Below are positions 34,349 to 44,438 of a stretch of 64,000 nt of DNA, piece after piece. A program made the position numbers and the translations under genes. This DNA is from Laccaria trichodermophora (Eukaryota; Basidiomycota; Agaricomycetes; Agaricales; Hydnangiaceae). The stretch covers positions 930,001 to 994,000 of the forward strand of contig JACTVC010000002.1 in assembly GCA_018417955.1 (NCBI GenBank), written 5' to 3'. Under the pieces are notes generated by a model. It was not told the origin of the DNA and made no database searches. It saw only the letters and a list, made by a program, of their open reading frames with translations. The stretch's first letter is position 1, and each line of letters begins with the position of its first letter.

Positions 34349-35410
34349 CTAAGTCGTGAGGTTCAACGTAAAATCCCCTGTGGCCCATCCCCCGATCAGC
34401 TGCATACCCGCAAACTTCGCCCCACTAACGGCAGCCACGTCAATCCTCAAGAACCCTACATCCCTTGACGCCCCACCATTTGGTAACTCCCTTGCCCTTC
34501 TCGCCGCTTCCTGTCCGATGCGATTATGATCGACCTGGTGCAGCCTGCTACTCTCGACAAATGATAACGGCATCTGGAAATAATTGAATATTCCCTGCAG
34601 CACATCTTTGTTCCGTATTCCCTGTGATGTCGAAGACTGCCGGATGATGATGGGTCCCCAGAAACGTTCCCATCTCCCGAGCGAGCTTACGTGGATGCGA
34701 ATTACGGACATGGAGGAGGGTACGGCCAGTGCGTTCAGTTCGGTGTTGGCGAGTGGGCGTTCGTCGTTGGCTTGAGTGCATATTCGAGCGGCGGAGGGGT
34801 AGCGTTCGATTGTCCAGGAGAGGTGAGGGTAGGCGACCGGGGTGGTGCACAACATCGGATGGAGGGATGAAGTGGTGGAAGAAGTGGTGACGGGTTGTGT
34901 ATTCCCTGCGGGTGCGGGTGCGCTCCATGCAGGAAGTGCCACAGGAGTGACAGGGGCGGTTGCGACGAGGGCTGCGGGTGCGTTCCATGAAGGAAGCGCC
35001 ACAGGAGCGACGGGGGCGGTTAGGACGAGGGCTGCGGGTGCGCTCCATGCAGGAAGCGCCACAGGAGCAATGGGGGCGGTTGGGACGAGGGGGGCGTAGT
35101 GTACCGGGACGGTGGGCCAAGTTGTGGGAAGGGGGACGTAGTAGTTATTGTTTGTAACAGATACGGGAAATCCATTGCTGCAGCCAGTTGCGCAGGCATT
35201 CTGACATGAGTTTGGCAAGGGGGCGTTAGTCTGGTTTGGCCATGTAGCGGAGGTTTGATTTGGCCAGGGAGCGTAAGTTTGATTTGGCCAGGCAGCGTGA
35301 GTTTGATTAAGCCAGACAGCAGGAGCCTGGTTTGGCCAGGGAGCGTTAGTTTGATTTGGCCAGGCAGCAGGAGCCTGATTTGGCCAGCTAGTTTGGTTCC
35401 ACCAGGGCAT
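34349..35410 (-). CDS. DUF6699-like protein with N-terminal octapeptide repeats
   Basis: 353 aa from the ATG at 35410. The first 65 residues are seven eight-residue units of the form WPNQTxAP, followed by a 20-residue unit repeated three times (APVALPAWSAPAALV type). The C-terminal 150 residues (from HLSWTIERYPSAARI to GDFTLNLTT) resemble the DUF6699 domain, a fungal family of unknown role with a pattern of initial W, a central VLQGIFNYFQ helix and a terminal FAGM..W strand. An upstream exon (35507-35556) with ATG and a GTATGC..CTCTAG intron could add about 30 residues in frame, so the start is uncertain. The repeats look recently amplified and probably vary in number between strains. Confidence 0.6.
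   Translation of the reverse strand: MPWWNQTSWPNQAPAAWPNQTNAPWPNQAPAVWLNQTHAAWPNQTYAPWPNQTSATWPNQTNAPLPNSCQNACATGCSNGFPVSVTNNNYYVPLPTTWPTVPVHYAPLVPTAPIAPVALPAWSAPAALVLTAPVAPVALPSWNAPAALVATAPVTPVALPAWSAPAPAGNTQPVTTSSTTSSLHPMLCTTPVAYPHLSWTIERYPSAARICTQANDERPLANTELNALAVPSSMSVIRIHVSSLGRWERFWGPIIIRQSSTSQGIRNKDVLQGIFNYFQMPLSFVESSRLHQVDHNRIGQEAARRARELPNGGASRDVGFLRIDVAAVSGAKFAGMQLIGGWATGDFTLNLTT
35219..35386 (-). repeat. 24-bp coding minisatellite (seven units)
   Basis: Seven tandem 24-bp units encode W-P-N-Q-(T/A)-x-A-x in the N-terminus of the DUF6699-like protein. One unit has WLNQ. Unit length is a multiple of three, so copy-number change would keep frame. A second coding repeat of 60-bp units lies at about 34920-35095. 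Confidence 0.75.
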
Positions 35411-36154
35411 GCAGTCACTGGGCCACTGGAAATCGTTATGGGTAGTGCATTTATCTAGAGAAAGTGTTTATGAAACGTTGGATACGAGATGAGAAGCAGG
35501 CATACAGTTTTGTGGCCTTACAAGAGATGAGAAGAAACGGCAAAAGGAGGGTCTCATAACGAGGACGTTATCGAGAACTGGGCAAGGTTATCAGAGGGAA
35601 GAGAAGTTGGGTCCACAAATCCTGTCGGCTCGCGTTTTATAGAAATGACGCGATACATAATCCGTCGCGACCTGGCGTCTCAGTAAAACCTCCTAGAGAT
35701 GATCACAAAAACTGTAGGGACCTACTTCCATTTCCATCTATCACTACGAGTCAATCTGCAAGACCTGCATCGGATTGAGGAACGCGAAGTAGGCTGGTTT
35801 CTTGTAATTATTGTCGTCGATGAGCGGGAACAGTGGCGTATCGAGTAAGAGTGTCATGGCAATCGTCGGTTGGTTTTGTAACATTCGTAACCTTGTATTC
35901 TGACATTTCGAAATTTCAGCGGAGGCCGGAATTTTCACAAAAGAATCTTGTTGTCGGACACATCGCGTTGTTGTTCGCGCTGTTTGAATTTGTTCGTCGA
36001 TGTCATTATTTGTCTGTATGGTACTTGGTACAAGCGGCGAACAAGCGGTGCCACAAGAATCTACAAGGACCCACAAGAAATTTATTTCAAATTGTGACTC
36101 TCCTGTGATACGCAGCAAGTACTTGTGGTCGCCCAGAGTCGCGGAACGAGTAAG
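35411..36154. other. intergenic, junction with the inverted duplication
   Basis: About 740 bp between the DUF6699-like gene and the start of the duplicated segment. A 124-codon minus-strand frame (36118-35744) ends in TPLFPLIDDNNYKKPAYFAF and could be a small gene or the tail of one. I do not recognise it and no splice partners are clear. Confidence 0.35.
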
Positions 36155-36601
36155 TATCCTCTGTCCAACTCTGTCAGAGTCACTGCTGCTTTCATCTCCT
36201 CAAGCGACTCCGGGCGCAGATGCCTAAACTCACAAAGCTGTCTGGACTTTCGGGGGACCGGCTATTTCTTGCGGCTTCTATCGTCGCTGCGCGAGAGCAA
36301 TCATTGTGTTATGGCAAGTCACAGTTGAACTTGGAGAACAAAATTTTTAGTGCTTGGTATTGGAGTAAAATCTCTATGTTTTCGACGGGAGAGATTGACC
36401 ACATCACAGTTCTTCGACCGTTCTGAAGGAAATGTTGGGAAATGTAACCGTATTTCCAGCCGAGCTGTTACGTTGGAGCAGACAGGTCGTCCTTTTGTTA
36501 TCAAGTCTTACGGAGCATTGCACACACGGCCTGGGGGGACAAGTTGTGGGGTCAAGGCAGTAATAACATCCTTTTTTTTTCTGTCAAAGCGTTCTTCGTA
36601 A
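36155..36601 (+). pseudogene. truncated cyclin-like pseudogene
   Basis: Homologous to the C-terminal half of the cyclin-like gene at 14451-15266 (MPKLTKLSGLSGDRLFLAAS, then YWSKISMFSTGEID). The first half, including the start codon, is absent because the duplication begins inside the coding sequence. The frame breaks after GEID. The downstream part continues in another frame with TLEQTGRPFVIKSY and ends with the same SKRSS terminus. It cannot encode a complete cyclin box. Confidence 0.8.
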
Positions 36602-36725
36602 GCACGTAGTACGTATATACTTAGATTTTCGTTTTGGAGAGTTGATTCGGCCTCCATTGATCGTGACTTGTCGGAGTAAGGCAGTGTGCTCAAAGAGTCA
36701 AACAGGCTCAAACTTGGTACATACT

Positions 36726-38347
36726 ATGATATCCGATCATCTCTCAGCGCCGACTGGTTTGCAACGACTCAAAGCGAACATGCATCTTCTGCCTTTGGAA
36801 TTGCATATCCTGGTTCAGAGCTTTCTTGCGCCCCGCGATATCATGTCGCTCAGGATGGTGAACTTTCTCGATTACCCTCTACTCTATAGCCAGGAATCTG
36901 AGCGCAACTCTTTAGACCTCCAAACTCCTATATCTGTCTACACAACAACGGACAGTCTGGTTAGCTGCCCTACATCGCGTTTGCGAGGACCATGCACTCT
37001 TCAAGCCCAGTTTCTCTATGAAAAACATGTCCACCAAAGAACTTGAATATGCTGCTTTGTCCCCTGCTCGCGTTTCGGCTCGGATTAAGAAAGGCTTAAA
37101 TGAAACGAAAATTGCCCCTTGGAAAGATCAGCCATTTCGGGCTTCGTTTTCAGAGAATCTCAATCGCGTCAGACTTCAAGTTATCCCCGGAGGTCGATAT
37201 CTACTGACGGGCTCCATTGGTGTCGGAGTGTCTTTATGGGACCTTGGGACGAATCCTACCTCTGAAATGCCAAAGGTTCCAATGGCGACTACTATCGTCA
37301 AGAATATCAGTTTAATTGACACGAGCCCATCTTCAGATGGCCTCGGAATACTTGTAACGACATACTTTGTCGACGACGGGTGAGCATTTTTGTCTAAATC
37401 TTTCCATAGCTTTGCTGACGAAGAGTAGGTCTTCGACACACATTATTGCGTATGAAATCTATCCATCGGCAGCGCAACCCCAGTTTTGTCGCAAAGGAGA
37501 TTTGAAACTGAATGACCTGAATATAATTCACTCCCTGATGGGATATCATTTCGTCTCGCTCGATGCGAGCCAGATGCTCACATTCTGGGATATTAAATCT
37601 AACAAGTTTTTTACCTGGAATGCCCCCTTCAAGACAGAAGAAGTACGCAACTATTTCTAGAATTGTTGATTCATCTCGCTGAATGCCTCTCCATTTCTCT
37701 GTCTTTTTCAGTTGTTCTTGCTCGAAAACCATTTAATCGTTCTCAACCGAGACCACATCATGGCATGGGAGATACCTTTCCTGAAAAACGTCGCTAGAAG
37801 TGACATCTCTGATAATGAACTTACAAACCATTTTCCGCCTACAATCAACCTTGGCTACTCATTCCCACCGAACTCGAGGATACCCAACCTGTTCTCAGTG
37901 CCATCTCCATGGTGGCCAATGTCTTACAATGACATCATTTTTGGTTCTGTAGCTCCGGATCCAAAGAACAGTGCCTCTGAAATCACTTTACACGGGTTTG
38001 ACCCGAGATCGCTTTCATCGGGCGGTCAAACCATCGAGATGGGAACTTTGTCGGCCATTCCGTTAAGGATGGTTGATGAATGCGAATACCTTTTTGGCCT
38101 GCGTTTTTGCAATGGGGAACTTTGCCAGCGGTGGCGACCTCAAAATGATGTGCTCATCAGTCTTATACCCATTCCTACTTCACGTGAAGAAATAAAGTCT
38201 GTGGTGACAAGAACATTATTTTCTGGTCCACTTTATGACTTTGATTTTTGTCCTGCATCTGGACGGCTTGTGGTGTCTACAGAAAATGGGATTCGTGTGA
38301 TGGATTTTCTTTCCCCCATGTCGGTCCCATTTCCGGAGATATCTTGA
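36726..38347 (+). CDS. F-box protein with beta-propeller-like C-terminal region, copy 2
   Basis: Exons 36726-36857, 36916-37379, 37429-37642 and 37712-38347 join in phase to 1446 nt (481 aa). The four-exon structure is identical to copy 1 at 12690-14290, and exon 3 has the same length in both. The F-box is LPLELHILVQSFLAPRDIMS, followed across intron 1 by LLYLSTQQRTVWLAALHRVC. Both copies are open throughout, so both may be functional. Amino-acid differences are scattered, which suggests an old rather than a very recent duplication. Its upstream region is the broken cyclin copy, so its promoter context resembles copy 1 only over a short distance. Confidence 0.75.
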
Positions 38348-38360
38348 TATGTGCGTATAT

Positions 38361-40117
38361 TTATTATTCAGAGATCCCTCTTGTGCCCTTACTGATTCCA
38401 CCCCTTAGATGAACTATTATTCTTTCTGCATTGACTATAAAATACTCTTGGAAAAAAATTCCACTCTGAGTGCCCTGTCCTGCCATCGCATAAGCCATAG
38501 CTTATGGTTCAGGGCCTTGCGGGCCTCACAGACTAATGATAAGGTCGGTTGTTTTGTGAGTACCGTTATCAATTCTGAATTCCAATTGAATACAGGAACC
38601 CAACAGCTTCATGCTGGAGCCAAAACCGTTAGCTAATTGATAGGCTTTCCTTTCATAGGGCTAGTGCTAGCGGGCGCTGGTGGTTCAATTGGACGTCCCT
38701 CTTCCAGTTAGCTCCCTAGTCCTGTTTGAGTTTGGAAGGGCGCTGCGCTGCCACAGGTACATTCGCTGTCGTCATCCTCGCGTCAGCTTGCAAAGTCCCT
38801 TCTTGACGGACGATGGTGGTGCCGTAGGAGGTCCCTCTTGAAAATTTTAAGGTCGCCCCTGCGTCTAACTCCTCTCACCTTTTTTGAAGTTTCGGAAAAT
38901 GCAGGCATGTCATTGCACATTCTCCCTGCACGACGTGCATCCCTGGTTTCTGGACAAAAATTTCCAAGTTGTCCTGTTACATGAATCGGCTTTTCGGTTC
39001 TTCCTTACCGTCTTCGTGGACAAGTTCTCGAATAGATGGTCCCCGTCGTAGACCAAGGGCTGCTCCCGTCTCTGGAAATAATCTACTTTGGTCTCCTCAC
39101 CGTGCCGAGCTTCCTTGAAGCCAAAAGCATATTTCCTTGGGGCTATCAGCTCGCGGAACCGCTGTTATCTTCTTCGACTAGATGCGATAACATCGCATCT
39201 TGACCCTAAATCTCTTTTGTTCAAGCTTTCGGCCGAGGGAGAACTGGTCATGAGTCCTGGGGTGAAACCGGACCTTATCCTCGTATTTCGAATCCTAAGC
39301 GCACAGGTGACCAGTTGACCAACTACCGGATGTTGTAGCGAGCTCTCCGATAGTAGGCGTTTATTGATAAACGTAGGCATAAAAAGTTCACAACAGAGAA
39401 AGGGTTTTTATTAGACGGGGATCGCCTTGCAAAGCCATTCATTGGGGTAGTCCATTTGATCTTCACTAGTACTAAATACAACTTTACTGCATAACATCAA
39501 TAATATCATACACCTACGTTGCTTTACATTTGATACGTACACAAGACAACAAAGCAGAAAGCAAGATTGATTCAGTACAAAAGAGAAAAACGTAGAGGAT
39601 AAGTAAATGGTGGGAAATGACAAGTGGAATGGCTTCTTTGAGAGATAGAATGTTGAACAGCAAGTGGACGCGCCAATTGACCAGCGGTTGATTGGAGTTG
39701 CGAGCACGACCTAATGATGAGGCGTGCAAACAGATGGCAGAGGAAGGGCGTGGGGGTTCCAAAAGGTTTGACGAGCAACAACAGGGTCCACTCCATGCAA
39801 GAAGTCAAGAGGAGGCCCTGTTCAAGGTCAAATATCCAAGAAACACGCATACCCAGAGAGGGGAATTTGAGTCGCGGGGAATATCCAGAGACCGGAGGGA
39901 GACGTGGTTGTCATAAATAATTTGAGCAGTCGAAAGAAAAAGATGTGTCGGTTACTCGAAAAGACTTGAAAACTTGAGGAGGGATGAAAGCACGGATAGC
40001 CAGACGTTTCGTTTATTCACGACAACTATCTACAAACAGAACAAAGGAATAAAACAAGCAATGAGTACTCGCTAGACGCAGAGTTATCATACGCACTCAC
40101 ACACGTGCGATCATGAC
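38361..40117. other. intergenic, nothing recognised
   Basis: About 1.75 kb. Reading frames such as 39411-39850 (minus) and 39692-39920 (plus) overlap each other in several frames and lack family resemblance. The part near 40000-40117 is the 3' flank of the zinc-cluster gene. Confidence 0.4.
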
Positions 40118-41386
40118 TTATGCGACGGTGGTGGCGGCGGCGGCGGCGGCGGTACCACCATCTTCCTCCACCCCAGCTATCTCGCTTTCTCCATCCTTTG
40201 CCGAAGTGGTCGTTACAATCTTAGCCTTCTTAGCCCTTGGCTCTCCTGTTTTTGACGCTCTGGGCCGTTTTTTCGTTTGGGTTGGCGCTCCTTCGCCACC
40301 AGATGTAACTCCGCTGATGGGAAGGTCATCAGGCTTCTTCCCAGCCTCAGTAGGATTAATCGTCTGCGGGGGTTGTTGTTGTTCTGGTGGTGGGGCCGGC
40401 TGCTGGTGTAGTGGGTGCTGCTGAGCCCCCGCGGGCGGCGGAGGGTACATGGGAGGATATGGGTGAAAAGGGGGGTATGCGGCTGGGTGAATATAATACG
40501 GCATCATGGGAGGTTGAGCAGCGTGTGAGGGTGACCCGTCAGGATTTGGTTGTACATCATGTGGGGGCTGTGGCATGAAGGCCCCGCCGGGAGGATAGAA
40601 AACGGGATAATAGCCCTCAGGAGGGTGGGCGTAGGAAGTAACAGCGTGGAGGGCAGCCGCAGTGGTTGCCGCCGTGGGTGGGTGAGAGCCGGCTGGCCAT
40701 TCACCTGATAGGCGGTTAGATCCAGTCACAAACTGAAAGAAGGACCATACCTGGATACGGTGAAGAACCATCCGAATCTCCTTTGTTTTTGCGTTTATAG
40801 GGACCCCGTTTGACTCCCTTCTTCCTTTCCTTTCTCTGCCCATCCACACAAGTGTCAGAGATACTGTACTTCTGGCACCGGTCACAAGGGCGATTTTCGT
40901 CACAGCGCTTGCACGCCGCAGCACAGTTGGTACACTGATAGATCTTTAGCACATACTTGACGCTGAGTCGAATGATTGATAACATACAGCCATTTTCACT
41001 TGCTTCCGCTTGGCACGGGATGTAACACTAGGGGCCGAACTTGTCGGTTGTGGTGGATAAGCTACATCAAGATCGTCAATGGTCCCTTGAATCCAAAAAA
41101 TGGGAGGTCGCTTACGCTGTCCTTGCTGGTGTGGCGGATATGCATACATCATCCCAGGGGGTGGGCCGAACATCACGTAGGGTGCAGGAGGTGCACCATT
41201 GTGTCCAGTTTCACCGTGGCTTCCATCAGGGGGAGGTGGATACGGGAAGAACGGTGGAGGATATCCTGGTGGACCAGGGGGCGGATATCCAGCCCCATTG
41301 TATGGCTGGTGCGCGTAAGGTGCTACGGGTGGGTAAGGATGCTCCTGAGTTGGCGGTGTTGTTTTCGCCTGTTCCACCATGGCCAT
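40118..41386 (-). CDS. Zn2Cys6-type transcription regulator with Pro/Tyr-rich flanks
   Basis: Exons 41386-40988, 40934-40751 and 40704-40118 join in phase to 1170 nt (389 aa). A canonical fungal binuclear zinc cluster (C-x2-C-x6-C-x5-C-x2-C-x8-C, starting CTNCAAACKRCDENRPC) occupies about residues 134-162. It is followed by the basic block RKERKKGVKRGPYKRKNKG. Before and after it are long low-complexity regions rich in Pro, Tyr, Gly and His (YPPPGPPGYPPPFFPYPPPP). The C-terminus has nuclear-localisation-like KKRPRASKTGEPRAKK and an alanine run. Zn2Cys6 proteins bind DNA as nuclear regulators. The target here is unknown. Additional 5' exons upstream of 41386 are possible, because the frame stays open to a splice acceptor near 41455. 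Confidence 0.75.
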
Positions 41387-44300
41387 TGCTAGGAGATCTG
41401 GTCCGTTGACAATGTCCTTAAATACTTTGTGGGGATGCGGACTGCAAGAAGCCTGCGGATGAATAAAATTGCACAATAAAATCGGTTGGATGTCTCACCA
41501 ATGAAAGTCGACGAAATATTAAATATCGAGCGGCTTCAAGGACTGCTTTGAAAGTATCGCTGAACGTCAGTGGAAATGTGATACTTTGTGAGGTTCCTAA
41601 CTACCTGAAGTTCAACTTCAACACTTGAGATGGCGTAGATGACAAGACACCTAGGGAAACCTGAAAGTATTAGAGGCAACATGTTAGCCATTGGATGGTT
41701 CAATAGATGTTGAGGACGAAGGGAAAAGGTTTGGAAATATGAGTGGTGAGTAGGAAAAATGCTCACTCCGACTGAAACTGCGCGTTTCCGATACTGTCGC
41801 CGCTCAGACTTGCTCGAATGTCCGCTCTTGGCCAGAAATTCGGAGCTCCGAAGACAAAAAGACCTTCGAGGATAAGATACAACCCCTTAAGCAGCGAATC
41901 CCTAGCCTTATCGAAGAGGATGGACTGTAAAGTGCGTTTTCTTCACAAAATCGGAGGGGAAACAACCGCGAGACCACTGCAAAACACACGTGCGAACTGA
42001 ACCTTAAGTTGAATGGGCCCGTGCGCCTCCGCCATACCCCTCAAGGCCTCATGTCCTTGCTTGTTCACTATGACCACCGCTGGGCCTGCGCTTCAATGAA
42101 TACGAGTGTTCCATGTTTTTTGACGACCGCGGTGCTTGAATTTCGCTTGTCGACGAGCTTCAAATACTCCGATTCAAATCCTCGACTCCGCTCTACCTTC
42201 TCATGCAAGTCCACCCCGTTTTTTATCGAGATCTTTATGTGCTAATTTGCTAAAGGATGTAGTTTATGAATTCTATGAACAGACGCTTATCGTACACGTG
42301 GACTTTCGTTTGTAGCATTGGACAAAGCCGAGATGGAGAGAAATCGATAGAATGTTTGTGTTTGCCGCCTTATCTCCATCGTGCACAACTGATAAAAACC
42401 TTGCCGGGACATCCGAGAGGAACTACCAAAGAACTACAGTCGAGCTTTCCGTCGAAAGTCCATCATGGGTTATCGGAATAAGCGCTAAGCGCCCAAAAGA
42501 GTCCTTGGAAAATTCTTACAAAGTTACAACCCCTCATGTGATCACAATATGGCCGAATCAGCCCGTTTGTGCAAGTCATTGCTGATACATTTCTTCAACG
42601 GCGTCGGTCTCATGATTGACCGACAATTGTTCTGGAGAGAAGGGGATTGCGGGCAAATAAGAAATATAAGTGGTACTACCATTCCCAGGAGAAAAAAAAA
42701 CCCTGACTATTTTTGGATACTTATACCGTACATGTTAGGCGCCCATGGGTGACTGACATGAGGCACAGCGACTGCGGGATCTTTGGACATGACTTCTCGC
42801 CACCTATCGGACCGGGGATTGACTGCCAATTTTTTTCCACTATGCCTGAGGCCTGAACGTTTGAACACTGACTAATTTTCTTTTGAATCAATGAATTTCT
42901 ATCCGACAACTTGGGTTTCATTGCGGAGACCGCGTAAGAACTCTATCATCGTTAAGCGCTAAGCGCTAAGCGCCGATGTCAGTGACTCACAGCATAAGCG
43001 CTGATCAAACACCGAGGTCTAACGTTCGTTGTAATTGTATGAAGTTTCGAGCATGTATGCTGTTAACCTTAGAAGCTCTGTGCAATGAGGACTTCAGTTT
43101 GCGACCCTCTCTTTGGAGACGGGTTGTACACGGAGTCCGTCATAATCGCTGCTTCACTGAGATGTGCTGTACCACACGCCGCACACATGCAACTTCGGCA
43201 ACTTGCACACGTTTGCCGGGTACCCAAAAATACGACTCGTTCAAGCTTGTCTAATAATGAGCCAGTAATAGTCAGCTGCGCACCTCAAATTCTGACCTAA
43301 AGCGATGGGCCGAGAAGGAGCCTAGTCAGGAATTGGAGATAGCTGACCAATTGCATCTACGATGATTGAGCGCCTAGGTGGCGCCCATTGGTGATGTCCG
43401 AAACTGACCACGCGCTTGCTTGGCGGAACTTTATTTCACGCGCGTCTTTTCGATCAACTCATACTTAAAGCCGAACGAAGTGTGTGAGTTAATCCCTTTC
43501 GCCCCCCGCGACCCAGCTACTCAAAGTTACGATTCACCTAGCGTTTTTTTCTGCCTTTTTTTTTTAACTCCTTCAACACGAGCCTACAGGCTTGCCTCAG
43601 CACCACTGGCGCTCCTCGACTCAAAGAACAAAGGTCATACCATTTTTGTGCTCTTCCCGGCCCATTGTGACGTCCTAGGCGCTGTAACAGATCACAACCA
43701 AAGAACACAGACCCCTGGAAACTCGGTACAACGCCTGCTCCCTTCGTAATATATTCATTCGACGACCTCCAAATTGCTTTTAGTTTCTCACAACATCTGC
43801 ATATTATCGCCCGTCCAACCGTCATTCAAAGTGGAGGGACAGCATGTATGGCCAGGCTAAGATTTGCGCTGGCGACATCCAAACACCATCAAGACCGTGA
43901 GCTCACTTTTTCCGCTTGCTTTCCAAATGGTATATAATGGCAATTATTTTAGGTCGGATAAACTTCAACTCTCCGCCATCACTAACGTTACTATAGACAA
44001 GAATAGGGATGACGTCTGCGATAACGACATATCAGTGGATACAACCCAAGGTAGAAAGTCTCTCCGTTGTTATGTCTTCTGACATTGACTGATTTGGTCC
44101 ATAGAAAGCGCCCAGACGCCCCAAGGGGGAAAGAACAAAGTAAGCTTTCATGTGACGACACTTCAATGACATATACCAGGATCGGTGCTCAATCCGTCGG
44201 AACTGCTCTGGTTGCTCTGATCTAGGCGCCGCTCCAGGCTCGATGACCGATCCTGGTCTATGAGATTGTCCTGTCTTCCAGGGCGCTAACTAGATTCTCA

Positions 44301-44438
44301 CAACAATACATACACAGCTTCCATGCTCCCACGTAGAAGGGCGCCCAAAGCCCCCCGCGAAGAGGGTTTCGGAAGAAATATCCGAGGATATGAATGAAAG
44401 TACGCCACATCCATTCTACCGGGCAAGTCCTATTCTAA
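41387..44438. other. gene-poor stretch with AGCGCT/GGCGCC motif clusters
   Basis: About 3 kb. The first few hundred bases may hold non-coding or short 5' exons of the zinc-cluster gene. The rest has no supported gene. It contains a tandem TAAGCGC run (about 42954-42973) and repeated GCGCT/GGCGCC palindromic motifs near 42481, 42994, 43368-43385, 43675, 44108, 44224, 44281 and 44338. The cluster may be the remains of a transposon or repeat. Confidence 0.4.

Larger units (their letters stand above)
36155..38360 (+). repeat. inverted segmental duplication, copy 2
   Basis: Matches 12675-14965 in opposite orientation over both genes, including intron positions. Homology begins abruptly inside the cyclin-like coding sequence (near 36155) and ends about 10-15 bp past the F-box stop codon. 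Confidence 0.85.

Noticed and set aside
35219..35386. Regular repeats read as a CRISPR-like array
   Set aside because: Units are contiguous, 24 bp, without spacers, and inside a coding frame in a fungal context.
38660..38700. GGTTCAATTGG near 38690 as part of a tRNA
   Set aside because: Surrounding sequence cannot be folded into a cloverleaf by eye.
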